Part shown: piece after piece, positions 10,949 to 21,544 of the stretch
How positions within the stretch are numbered: the stretch's first letter is position 1
How the letters are laid out: each line of letters opens with the position of its first letter
Assembly (NCBI GenBank): GCA_001414485.1
Contig: LLEY01000006.1
Span: 372,001-436,000 of the forward strand
Direction of reading: 5' to 3'
Length of the DNA: 64,000 nucleotides
From: Calycina herbarum
Lineage: Eukaryota; Ascomycota; Leotiomycetes; Helotiales; Pezizellaceae
Program-made: the position numbers and the translations under genes
The notes under the pieces: generated by a model
The model's database searches: none
Seen by the model: the letters and a program-made list of their open reading frames with translations, nothing else
What the model was told of the DNA's origin: nothing

Positions 10949-11271
10949 TTTGGAGGCAGGATTGGAGGTGTTGAGAGGATTTGAGGCAGGATTGGGGTTG
11001 TTTGACAGGACTTCAAACAGTGTGTATTATATGAGGTTGACGGGGTTTGTTTCTTGTACTGTGATTGTAAGATCTTCATGTGCTTGATCCCTAACTACTA
11101 CTACCCGGAAGTCTTGGGGTACTTTGCCTCGGCTCGCAAGGCTGAGAGCCTGGAACCACAATTGGTGGGGCTTTAGAGACAGGCCTGACGGGGCTCTAAG
11201 TCCCCTGTCGTTTGGGCTGCGAGGCCACCATCATCGCCCGGAATTCAGAGAAATCTGTCACTAACAACACC
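10949..11271. promoter_or_regulatory. Divergent promoter, ECH-like gene / ALG2
   Basis: A 323-bp spacer between two divergent ATGs. It includes a directly repeated GAGGCAGGATTGG (near 10952 and 10984), likely in the 5' UTR/promoter of the minus-strand gene. No clear TATA box. Confidence 0.4.
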
Positions 11272-12903
11272 ATGGCGCCCAAACCCCCCCCCTCCACCAA
11301 GCCGCGCACTTTATTATTCTTCCATCCTGATCTGGGTATTGGTGGTGCTGAGAGGTTGATAATTGATGCTGCAGTAGGATTACAAAATCGGGGGCACAAA
11401 GTGGTCATTTTCACCAGTCATTGCGATCCTAAGCATTGCTTCGATGAAGCTCGCGATGGTACCAATTCTCACTATAACCTTTTCGCAGATGAGATTCTAA
11501 TTTCTACTCAGGAACTCTGGACGTCCGCGTTCGCGGAAACTCGATAATTCCAGCCTCGATCCTCTCTCGGTTCTCCATCATCTGCGCCATCTTGCGCCAA
11601 TTCCACCTCATCCTCTCTACATACTTCACATCCGAATTACGCTCACTAAAACCCGACGCTTTCATAGTCGATCAATTGAGCGCTGGTCTTCCCTGGCTAC
11701 GATATTTCTACCCAAAGACCCGCATATTATTCTATTGCCATTTCCCGGATTTATTACTCGCTCAAGGCAGATCATCTTTGTTCAAACGGATATATAGAAT
11801 TCCTTTTGATACACTGGAACAATGGAGTATGAGTTTTGCGGATTCCGTCGTGGTGAACTCGGGGTTTACAAAGGGCGTTGTGGGGAGGGTATGGCCTGAT
11901 CTTGTGAAGGAGAAGGATCTCGAGATTGTGTATCCTTGTGTGGATGTGAGGGAGAAGACTTTTGAGGAGAAGGAGGAGGCCGTTGCTGCGTGGAGGGATA
12001 GAGGGATTATTTTGAGTATCAATCGATTTGAGAGGAAGAAGGATATTGGGCTTGCTATCAAGGCTTATGCAGGTCTCGGGAAACATGGGAGAGAGGGGAC
12101 TAGACTCGTGCTTGCTGGTATGTTTTGTCATCGTGGTGGGAATGAAAGTGCTAATATAAATAGGTGGATATGATCATCGCGTACAAGAAAATGTGCTCTG
12201 TCACAAGGAACTTGTAACTCTTGCCGAATCTCTGGGTTTGAAGACTGCCACCACCAAGACAATTGTTTCAGCCTTGAATGTCTCTGATAACGTGGATGTT
12301 CTATTCCTACAATCGGTACCAAATGCCTTGAAGGAAATGCTACTTGCATCAGCAAGCTTACTAGTGTACACCCCATCAAACGAACATTTTGGTATCGTAC
12401 CATTAGAGGCAATGTTGGCTGGTGTACCAGTACTCGCAGCCAATACTGGCGGTCCACTCGAAACTGTCGTCCATGGAAAGACAGGATGGCTATGCTCACC
12501 AGATGACATCGAGAGTTGGACTTCGGTCATGAACAATGTAGTTCACAAAATGTCCAAGAAGGAACTAGAGTTGATGGGTAAGACAGGGAAGGAAAGAGTC
12601 AAGAGCGAGTTTTCCGATGTGAAGATGGCGGAGAGACTCGATATCATCATCACGAAGATGGAAGGGGTTGAACGAAGAAGCGCTGGAGAGCTTTCGATGT
12701 TCATCTTCTCGATTGGCATCGTTATTTGGGATGCGATATTTTTTCTGGTATTTCAGAGTGAGGGTATGAGTAGAAAGGTCGGTTTTGGATTACCACCTTT
12801 TACTCTTACTTTGCTGGCTGTTGTTTCTTGGGTTGGGTACTTGGCTGTGGGGACTTCTCAGGCGAGAGGGCGTCCTGAAGATGCGATTCCGAATCAGAAG
12901 TAG
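11272..12903 (+). CDS. ALG2: ALG2: GDP-mannose:dolichol-linked alpha-1,3/1,6-mannosyltransferase
   Basis: Three exons (11272-11458, 11512-12117, 12164-12903) with introns of 53 and 46 nt; the spliced product is 510 aa. The N-terminus carries the conserved [18 protein letters not shown] segment of GT4-family ALG2, followed by [12 protein letters not shown]. The C-terminal half has [16 protein letters not shown], the E-x7-E motif of retaining GT4 glycosyltransferases. Hydrophobic segments near the C-terminus ([18 protein letters not shown] and [15 protein letters not shown]) fit ER membrane association. ALG2 adds the second and third mannoses to Man1GlcNAc2-PP-dolichol on the cytosolic face of the ER. 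The ATG at 11272 (CACCATGGC) is the first in frame; the open frame extends upstream without an ATG. Introns were placed from frame continuity and protein conservation. Confidence 0.93.
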
Positions 12904-12919
12904 GGGGTCAACCTTATGT

Positions 12920-12960
12920 ATCGAAACAAGAAATATTAAGAAATATTAAGAAATATTCGT
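12920..12960. repeat. AAGAAATATT short tandem repeat in the ALG2 3' region
   Basis: Four near-perfect copies of AAGAAATATT (with a one- or two-base linker) about 20 bp after the ALG2 stop codon, probably in the 3' UTR. No other feature before the next gene. Confidence 0.6.
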
Positions 12961-13156
12961 GTACAAAGTAAATCAATAAAAAACTCCCAAACTTCTACTT
13001 GTGTATAATAATACCCAGCCAATTATGTTCACTCTTGGCACTAGTGGGGGTTAGTGCGAAAATCGGAAGACCCCTGATTGACCACGTGCGGGCGTATCTC
13101 AATCGCGTCGGGTTCCTCCCATCAAGAGATTTATTAGTAGGTCGTAACACTACAAT

Positions 13157-14705
13157 ATGTTACTCTCAAATTCTCCCCATCCAAGCGTCCGCTCCATACG
13201 ACGGGCATTCCTGGCTGTCAATGCTCTATCCTCCCATCAACCTCATTCCATCTTCACTCCTCGATGCACAAGAGCCTTCACAGAAGGGGTTCCCACGGAA
13301 GATGCCACCGACTCACCTCGTCCATCTTTTCCACCGAGGTATAAAGCCGTTGTCGTAGGTGCTGGACCTGCGGGCGTTGCAGTGGGTAAGTACCTTTCTT
13401 CTTTAGTCTGAATTCCTACTCTGGTGGTAAGAGTAGATGACGAGGAAAACATAAGACTAATTTGGGTTACAGTGGGAAATCTGTTGGAACAGGGGAAGAA
13501 ACCTATCTTATGGATTGATAATGATGAGTTTAGTGGGGGGAGATTAAATAAGTTTTATAGGGAGGTTCCTAGGTATGAGTCCCAAGTTTTCGCCACATGA
13601 TCGTTTAGAAGAGAAACTGACAAGGAGTAGTAATACGAAAGTCAAGAGATTTGTGATGTATGCTGAGGCATTGGAGAGTTTCAAGAAAGTTATTGAGCAG
13701 ACGGAGAAACCGAATGCGTATACAGTACTCAAAGACTTGGATCAGGAGAAGACTTGTCATATTGCTGAGGCTGCGGATCTGTGTATCATGTTGACCAAGG
13801 GGTTTGATCGATCTCATGGAGTTTACAGTAGAAGAGGAAAGGTTCTAAGTGCAGAATTGACACCGGTGAGTGTTTTTACCTGGGGCTTCATATATCAAGG
13901 TTTCGTGACTGACAATAAACAGGATGAGGGATGGAAAATCGAAACGACTAGGAAACCACCTCTACATGCCGACATGGTAGTCCTCTGCACTGGCTCCTCA
14001 CCGAACACAACATCTTATGAACATCTTGTTAGCAAAGGTGCAAAGAAACTCAAGTTCCTCGCTCTAGATGAAGCATTACGGCCATCCCGCCTTGGAAGCA
14101 GATTTAATCCCAACAAGAGAAGTTCTGTGGCGGTAATTGGGGCTTCCCACAGCGCTATCCTTGTTCTGAGGAATCTTTATAATCTCGCTGCCTCGGGGAC
14201 ACATCTAAACCTCAGTGTTAAATGGTTCACACGTCATCCTCTACGTTACGCAGAAGAAAAAGACGGTTGGATTTTGAGAGACAACACCGGACTAAAAGGC
14301 GACGTCGCAACCTGGGCGAAGGAAAATCTCGAGGAAGATAAATTGGACGGTAGCGATGTGAGCAAATACATTAGAAAAATCAACACCGCGGGACCGGATG
14401 GGAAGGATGATCCTAAAAAGTACCGTCTGGTTTTGGATAACTGTACACATATCTGTCAAGCGGTTGGCTACGGGCGAAATCCCCTCCCTACAATCTTGAG
14501 GGGCGAAGAGAAGTTGGATTTGGTGTTTGATCATGAGACTGGAGGGTTCAGGGAGGTGGGTAGTGGAAATAAGGTTGAGGGACTTTATGGGGCGGGGATT
14601 GCGTTTCCCGAGAGGGTTACGGATCCCGAGGGGAATGTGGAGATGGCTGTGGGCTTGTGGAAGTTTATGACTTTTTTGAAGAGGGTTGTTCCGAAGTGGA
14701 CTTGA
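13157..14705 (+). CDS. FAD/NAD(P)-dependent oxidoreductase, flavoprotein monooxygenase-like
   Basis: Four exons: 13157-13385, 13473-13572, 13631-13865 and 13923-14705; introns are 87, 58 and 57 nt. The lengths sum to an intact 448-aa frame. The start region ([15 protein letters not shown]) is Arg/Ser-rich and acid-free, like a mitochondrial presequence. A first dinucleotide-binding motif [12 protein letters not shown] lies near residue 65 (FAD), then [16 protein letters not shown]; a second one, [17 protein letters not shown], near residue 258 suggests NAD(P)H binding. The ending [19 protein letters not shown] is typical of a family of uncharacterised fungal flavoproteins. The substrate is unknown. 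Intron 3 is a multiple of three without stops, so retention would still translate. Intron 2 is supported by the restored PSNTKVKRF junction. Confidence 0.8.
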
Positions 14706-15295
14706 GCGAGGATGGAAGGGCGTAAGACTGTTTATAGAGATGTGTTGATAGATATGGGATGGGAGCGAGATGTTTAGATGAGAATTGACTATATTTCACT
14801 AAGCCGTCGGGGCCTGACGGGGCAACTTGAGACTCGTTTGTTTTTCCAGACAGGCTAGCAGATGATCAGATCAGGTGAGGGTTTGTACTCATCCCGCTGA
14901 TGGTATAACAAGCTGCTCTCATGTTCATTTTCTTTGTGTTACAACGTCAATTTTCCCTACGGATAAATTTCGCTAAATACAGTGTTCATAAAAACCCAGT
15001 CAGACGTCAAAAAAATTTGAGCCACCAGCAAATGACATGAGTGTACGTTCTCTGCAATCATTCCCAGAGAATATCCTCCTGGTCATGATGAGCCCATTCT
15101 TCTAGTACGTCAGAAGTGAAGTAGAACTGCCAATAGTGGAATGGTGGTGGGATGATACTCAAGCCTGTTACACCCTATTCACATCCTTAAAACAAGCCAG
15201 TATCTAGAAGGATATAAGACCAGAGCTAATGCCGCCTCTACCTGTGGCAGAGTTCTCACTACTTCTCCCTCGTCATCTTTTCAATTGATAGAACA
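14706..15295. other. Intergenic, no gene seen
   Basis: About 590 bp between the flavoprotein gene and a broken ORF. A duplicated CCTGACGGGG-like string occurs near 14810 and also near 11185, too short to interpret. Confidence 0.3.
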
Positions 15296-15957
15296 ATGGG
15301 CAATCATCTGCTCAACGACATCCTCCGCGTCTACTTCGCAAGAGTTAACTTCAACGTCCTAAACCCGCCGGCAGTCGGCCCCGTCGAAATCGACCACTTC
15401 TTCGAGGTCTAGTACATAGTCCACATAATCATCCCCATCGTCCATGAGAACTGGCAAGAGCTACCAATTGGCCAGTTCATAGACCTTTCATCCTTCGTCA
15501 ACGACGACCGCAACTTGTTCCAGATCACCAGGGCCGACAATCAGCAAAAGGCAGCGATCCCGTAGGAACGCTATCCGGATGATGGCTTCGTTCGAGTGTA
15601 TCTGGACACCCCGTTGCAAAGTGGGATCACGGTGGAAGAGGCTGTCAGAGCCCTGGCGCGGGATATGAGAGGTAGGGTCTCGGCGTATTCGCAACTGACA
15701 GAACATATTGGAAGAGCGTTGTGTAATGCGATGGGCTGGTAAGCGGATAATGGTAACTGCGGCCCTGGAAAATGGGCAGTTGGAGGACTGGCTGTGTTTG
15801 TCACAGAATGCGAGTTATGTATTGGCATGTAACTAGCGATTTTGATGTGGACTACCAAAAGCAAGGGCTACGGACAAACAAAGGTTTGAAGGTTACAGCT
15901 CGGGATTCTACTTATGAAGAGTGTGGGGATAATTATCTTCCCACAAGAGTACTCTGA
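15296..15957 (+). pseudogene. Broken small gene with C-to-T nonsense codons, unrecognised
   Basis: From the ATG at 15296 a GC-rich frame with good coding character (MGNHLLNDILRVYFARVNF...) runs 148 codons to TAA at 15740, interrupted by TAG at 15410 and TAG at 15563. Both could derive from CAG by C-to-T change. The same frame stays open past 15742 (DNGNCGPGKWAVGGL) to about 15830. Alternatively, a GTAAGC...CACAG intron could join it to a frame ending at 15957 (YWHVTSDFDVDYQKQGL...), but the junction would then make a TGA. Either way at least two nonsense changes are needed, so I call it a pseudogene. I do not recognise the family. It lies beside an AT-rich relic island, consistent with mutation leaking from a repeat. 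Confidence 0.45.
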
Positions 15958-15959
15958 AT

Positions 15960-16260
15960 AATAAGTTCTTTAGTTTGACCAGGCCTTCCAGTTCTGCTAT
16001 CTAGGGATTAGAAGATAGTTCTGATATATACTAAAATTGCTATAATTAACTTCGAAAGTTTATTAAAAATAACTTAAGTGGTCTAAATAGCTAAACTATT
16101 TATAATAAATAAATACTATTCAGATGAGCATCTTATTCTTTATACTTTTAAAATATTCGAGACTTTATCTAACTAACTTAAATAATCTCAAACAATCTAG
16201 TTTAATAGTTCAAGTTACTAGACTTACTACCTGATTCTATAAAGTAGTAATATAATTGGT
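15960..16260. repeat. AT-rich relic repeat, copy 2
   Basis: AT-rich sequence resembling 9500-9790 in the same orientation (shared blocks around CTTTTAAAA, TAACTAACTT and TTACTAGA). No ORF. Read as a decayed dispersed repeat. Confidence 0.5.
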
Positions 16261-16284
16261 TACTTCTATGATCAGTGTGAGCAC

Positions 16285-16700
16285 AATCTACTCAGGTACT
16301 CAAGTAGTACTCTGAGTACTCTGAGTAGTCGAAGTAGAGTAGAGTAGAGTAGTTACTCAAAACTACTTAAGTAGTACTCAGAGTAGTATACTATAAATTA
16401 GTATACAAGTAATTAGTCTATATTTCTAAGACATAAATAAAATAACAGACTCTTATCTAATAAACAATCAAGTAATTATTCTTAAACTTAACCTTTTTGG
16501 GCTCTTTCTTCTTCTCCTCCCCGGGCGCCACTCCCAAAGCCGTATCCGATACTACTTCGAAGCACGTCCCGACTCGGTCCGAGTATGCCCGAGCTACTTG
16601 AGTAGTACTCTGAGTTACTCAGAGTAGTATAGAGTAGAGTAGAGTAGAGGCTAGTAGAGTAGAGTAACAGCCGCTACTCTACTCTACTCTACTCATTTCT
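16285..16700. repeat. GAGTA/TACTC-rich repeat region with inverted arms
   Basis: Multiple runs of GAGTA and its complement TACTC (about 16290-16390 and 16595-16700), including AGTAGAGTAGAGTAGAGTAG and, facing it, TACTCTACTCTACTCTACTC around 16640-16695, which could fold into a hairpin. A GC-richer stretch, 16480-16590, separates the two clusters. No coding function seen. Confidence 0.6.
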
Positions 16701-17516
16701 CACACTGTTAGTGAATAAAGTATACAAGTTCCCCCGTAGTGACGTGGGAAGCCCCCCTGTTAGCAAACGTGGGTGAGAACAAGGGAGATTTCGTAGGAAC
16801 AGCTTGAAGTCCCTCGACTTGGTGGCATCAACTTACTGCGCGGTTGAATATTGTGGGGCGGTTGCCCACCTTCAAACATCAACTCGAATCTATAGATCAT
16901 GCATTCTATCGTTGATCGGTCTTTGTCTCAGCACTCCCGCTACCTATAAAATGCTCATTTGTATTTGGAAGGTAGAGCCTATGTCGAGAAGATGGCTCGC
17001 AGTCAAGCCCTGCACCTGAACAGGGGAAGGAGACACACCTGTCTCCAATGACCCACCCAAGCTAAGGTACGGCCTAAAAGAGGTCAGCTCTGAATTTAAA
17101 CCACCCCTTGGATTCAAGCTTTTCTACTCCTTTGTTTTCTTCTCCGTTCTTGACTTCGGACTGTGCAGATATCAAACGTTGCGAGTTGCCCTGGCATATG
17201 ACAAAAGATTCTTCTGGAAATTCCATGCCTCTTCTTGATTTTATTGTTGTTGTTGAACGCTCTGTACTGTTAGCTATCCTGGCCTTTCGACAGAAGACAG
17301 ATGTGGCTTAAAAGTCCCTCCAAAGTATACTCTTAAGTACTTTCTTAGATTTGAGAAATATGAACTTTTCTATAACTGAGTTCGACCAAAATTAGACTTT
17401 CAACAGGTTTGCGTTAACAACTCAACTTACCGCTGTGCAAATATGAGTAAGTGATTCCTCATCCAGTCACGTTCAGCCCCTCCCATCTTTCAAGGTCTCT
17501 GGTAGCAAAAAGTAAA
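16701..17516. other. Intergenic, no gene seen
   Basis: Sequence of mixed composition upstream of the 5S gene with only short, unconvincing open frames. Nothing recognised. Confidence 0.3.
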
Positions 17517-17635
17517 ACATACAACAGCAGGTATTCGCTGGTGGTCACCCACCCAACTACTAATCTGCCGATCTGAGGCTTGTGTATGGCAGAGCGGACG
17601 GGATGCCCAATTCTCCTCAGTCTATGGTCGTATGT
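17517..17635 (-). rRNA. 5S ribosomal RNA
   Basis: On the minus strand the sequence begins ACATACGACCATAGAC and contains the conserved fungal 5S blocks CATCCCGTCCGCTC and TTAGTAGTTGGGTGGGTGAC, then CCAGCGAATACCTGC and the end GTTGTATGT. The two ends pair (helix I; ACATACGAC with GTTGTATGT, one G-U pair). An internal helix pairs CTGAGG with CCTCAG where many fungal 5S genes use another matching pair; this compensatory change argues for a functional gene rather than a decayed copy. RNA polymerase III T-runs (TTTT, then TTTTT) follow the 3' end around 17504-17516. Dispersed single 5S genes are normal in Pezizomycotina. The exact 3' end could be off by 1-3 nt. Confidence 0.9.
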
Positions 17636-19101
17636 GGGTGTATTGGTACTATTATTGCACATGAGAGTTGGCGAAGAGGTGGGTCAGAAATTGGTTGAGT
17701 TGGGGTTGAGACTTTAAATACCCCTACTAACAAAAATTCGATTCGATTGGTGTAGATTGATATTACCTCATAATTTAAGTGCTTTCTAGACAGGGAGTTC
17801 AACCAAACCTCCCTGGTTATTCTATTTCCAATTCTGGTTTTCTTACACACGGCACGTGAGAAACCTTCCTTTTGTGACTTTCATCTCGGGAATAAAATGA
17901 TTATGAAACATGACTACTGAATGCAATTCGTACAAATCACTTGCACAAGAATCGCACAACCTTTCGCATCCAATACAGCTAGCAAAAATAAAATAAGCTC
18001 ACGTGATGACTATACTCAAAAGCCATTTATCAGACATTGATACCCCGTACGTAAATGTAAGAAGCCACCAACAGTTCCAAGAAATCCTCTTAGCCCAAAA
18101 GGTTTCATTAAAATATTCTCTCGTGCCTCACTGCAACGTGCCATCATTTCGTATCCCCGAAAATCCAAGCACATCACCCACCTCATACCCCCTCGGCAAA
18201 AGAGAACCATCAAAATAGCAGACCCCTAGAAAACAGAAGCCCATAGATTAAAACGAGCAAATAGATTCTCTTACCAAAGTTTCAAATTAAGCAAAGGAGA
18301 TCCACAAAGTGCATGTCCAAATTAATTCCCAACGCACCTGTATGTACCATAGGCGAGAAAAGGAAACTTCCCGTCGTTGCCTAAATACGACCTGAGGAGA
18401 AAACTACCCGATACATCTAACCAAAAAAAACAAAAGGCACGAGAGGACACATGTCTGGATGTTTACAAATGCCCTTCCCCACATACTTCCAATCTGGATA
18501 AGTTATTGGTTATTGGCTGCGAAAGTTCGGTTGGCTGTGCTGCCAAATAGGCACCGAGGATTGCCGCATTCATTGTTAGATTGACCATGAGCTTATATTT
18601 TTCGCTCGTCCATAGCCAGAAGGCGAGGATGGGGAGTCTTTGTAATTTTCTGGAATGGTGGTCTCTTCGTTTCTGGGAATATCGTTGGTTTTCACACTTT
18701 GACAATCTTTCTTTCACGAAGTGTACTCACATCCCAATACTTCCTAGTATTGTTTGGTCTTCTAAAAAGGAAGATCTCGTGTATTAGAGCACGTAAGCTG
18801 GTCCTCAGATGTGTATCTCGTGATAGCTGAAGTGTGTAAAGTACGTATACCATTCCCGTATGCACCTACGTATACATTCTCTTTTGAGAAAAATACCGTT
18901 CTGACGAAAGCACAGTCTTTATTGAAAAATGGCAGATATTGCCTCTTAACACCACCCGTCACCACATGAGCTTGGAAATCCAATTCACCGGGTCCAATCT
19001 TTCCTCGTTTTTCTTCAACTGCTGCTCAGAGAAAAACTGGCAGTTGATAGGCAAGAAAATATTGTTCCAGGCTGTGTTCTATTACGAGCAATAACTTCAA
19101 A
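17636..19101. other. Intergenic, no confident gene
   Basis: About 1.5 kb. A minus-strand open frame at 18717-18463 encodes a hydrophobic stretch (LPILAFWLWTSEKYKLMV and NAAILGAYLAAQ) that could be one membrane helix, but it lacks an upstream ATG; a GTGAGT donor near 18730 hints at a small spliced gene I cannot complete. Otherwise nothing recognisable. Confidence 0.3.
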
Positions 19102-20534
19102 ATGACCAGACCCTCAACCACCCTCCAGTTATCCCAGTTAATGAAGTTATGGCTCTGTACTTTATTGCTGCTGGTGACAGTGGAAGCCCAAATCCAACGA
19201 AAAATGACCGATCCCAACAAACCACGAAAACCCTTCTCCATAACCCAAACCAGAAATCCAAACTGGATACCCCGAGAAATACCAGTAACGGTCGTCTACG
19301 CAGCTCCCTTTCGAAAACACAGACTCCAGATGCCCCAGCCCCTGAAAGAAGCAGTCATGGAATTGGAAGCAGAGGGGGAGTTAAACGATACGAACGTCTC
19401 GTTACGATATAAGAGAGCAAATGGATTGAAAACTAATAACACGAATGGCTTGTGAGTTTTTCTAATTCAAAAAATTTCATGAGGAACGGATATTTTTAAC
19501 CTTGTGGATAGATATACGTATCCAGTTGGTATAGGCTCACCACCCCAAACACTAAACATCCTCTTCGACACCGGTTCCGGCGACTTCTGGGTCTGGTCAT
19601 GGCTCATGCCAGAAACCATAACCAAAGGACGAAAAATCTACAACGCTAGTATGTCTTCCGAATCAGCAAGATGGACCGGTCAATCTTTCAATGTTGCCTA
19701 TGCATCAGGTAACGCATATGGTTTGGTTTGGCAAGACACCGTCTGGGCCGATGGAGATATTGGGATCACAGGAAATCCGATAGAATGTGCGCAAGATGTT
19801 GGTGGGGATAGTTTGAAAGCTATGACAGGGGTGGATGGGATTATGGGGTTGAATACTTGGATTAATGACTCGGAATATCCTATTCCTCAGCAAACTTGGC
19901 TGAGCTTTTATTTTGATAATTATCTCCCAGGTGAGTTTTTTGATACTAGAATGAGAAAGAGAGGAAACAGAAGAGCTAATTTTGCATTCTAGCACCTGTG
20001 TTTACTGTATCCCTTGTCCGAAATGGGGCAGGCACGATCGACTTTGGTCGGATTGACAAGACCAAGTACACTGGTAGCGTTATCTACACACCAGTCATTC
20101 CATACCCAGGCTGGGAAGCATCTGGGTACTGGCTCATGAACTGGAGCGGATGGGCAATCGGAAAAGGAACATTCAACAAAACCACGAGCTTGGTCCTCAC
20201 AGACACGGGGTGCAACCTTACACTTTTACCAGTATCCATGGTGACCAAATACTACGCACAAGTGAAAGGCGCATACCAGCAATCCAATGGATTCTGGACA
20301 TTTCCTTGCGCATCGGCTTTGCCCACTTTTACGTTTGGAATTGGAACCGCTCGAATCACTATTCAGTCTAGGAATATGGTTTTTTTGGAGCTGGATAATA
20401 AGGTGATGTGTTTAGGTGCTATTCAAAATACAGATGAGGATTCTTATGTGTTGATCGGAACTCCTTGGCTAGAGGGGTTGTTCCTGATTCATGATTATGG
20501 GCAAAAGCGACTTGGCTTTGCTACGAGATCCTGA
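19102..20534 (+). CDS. Secreted pepsin-like aspartic protease (family A1)
   Basis: Three exons (19102-19451, 19512-19930, 19993-20534; introns 60 and 62 nt) give 436 aa. The first ATG is at 19102. A second in-frame ATG at 19141 opens a textbook signal peptide (MKLWLCTLLLLVTVEAQ) and may be the true start. A propeptide of about 100 residues follows. The mature enzyme starts near YTYPVGIGSPPQ. Both catalytic aspartates are present: FDTGSGDFW in the N-lobe and LTDTGCNLTLLP in the C-lobe (Cys instead of the usual Ser/Thr after DTG). The end VLIGTPWLEGLFLIHDYGQKRLGFA is a typical A1 C-terminus. There is no GPI signal or membrane tail. Likely an acid endopeptidase of the secretory route acting outside the cell; substrate unknown. 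Confidence 0.88.
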
Positions 20535-21544
20535 AAGGTGAGGAGAGGATATGGGAGAAATAAACAAGAAAGCGCATACTAGCTTTCTGGGTTCGCGGAA
20601 TGGAAATAGGTAATATTCAAGAAAGCAAATAAAAAACAACACTGTAAAAAATTATACGTCTAATGTCCATGAGAGTATGAGAGGAAGAGCGACTCCATGT
20701 TTCGTCTCTCCCGTGATAAAGTCGACGACGTCCAAGGCAGAAAGAAGGAGCGACCTCACATCTCGCCTCTCACCCAGGTTGGTCGAGACTCACGTTTAAA
20801 ATCGTTCCTCCCCCAACCAAACGTCAATCACAACACAGATTCTTGACCATTCCAGGACTCACTGCGCACAAGTTGTGGTCAGCGAGAAGGGAAGGAACGA
20901 CGGAACACTTCCAGAGTATAAAACCCCTCCTCGCCCGCCCATACATGAGTTTTCATCATCGAAAAGGTATGGCGGGGGTGGACCGCCACGTCAGATCACA
21001 CTTTCTTGGGCGGGAAAACAAAATCGCAAAAACGAAACAAAAAGATAGGAAGATCCAACGATTACTAATTACTTAGTATATCGAAGCTTGCAGTTTCTTG
21101 AGTTGTGGTTGCGGTTTGGTTGAGGTCTTTCTCTCCGTATCTCATGTACTAAAATCCGACGATGGAGCCGTACACAAAGAGGGGAAGCCCAGCGTTGGGC
21201 AGAAAACACAGCGGACTAATAGCTATTCGTGACAGTTAGTGATAATATCGTACTAGATTGCCTCGGAGAATCACTCGCAAACATAACATGTCAATAAGAT
21301 ATTGTACGAGTTAGTCTCGAGTAATTTCGATATTTTCATTTTGTTGTTCTTCTAGTGTGGGGTAGATGAACAAGAATCTCAAGGGTCCAAAGAACTACTA
21401 GGTTCAAATAGAAAGAACAAACAGAATGACAATCAAAGTTCAAACGCCACTAGGCCAAGGTATAAAAAAATGATTTCAAATCCAGTCTGAATGTATTATG
21501 TACAAAGGCAACATATCAGAACCAGAATCATGCCTTGGTATCCC
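20535..21544. other. Intergenic between convergent genes
   Basis: About 1 kb between the protease stop and the ORC6 stop. Contains two loosely similar GAGCGAC-containing stretches near 20690 and 20745. No gene or RNA recognised. Confidence 0.35.

Noticed and set aside
13866..13922. Translation through this segment of the flavoprotein gene
   Set aside because: It is open and a multiple of three, but it has a GTGAGT donor, ends AAACAG, and interrupts the conserved LTP-DEGW junction; treated as an intron.
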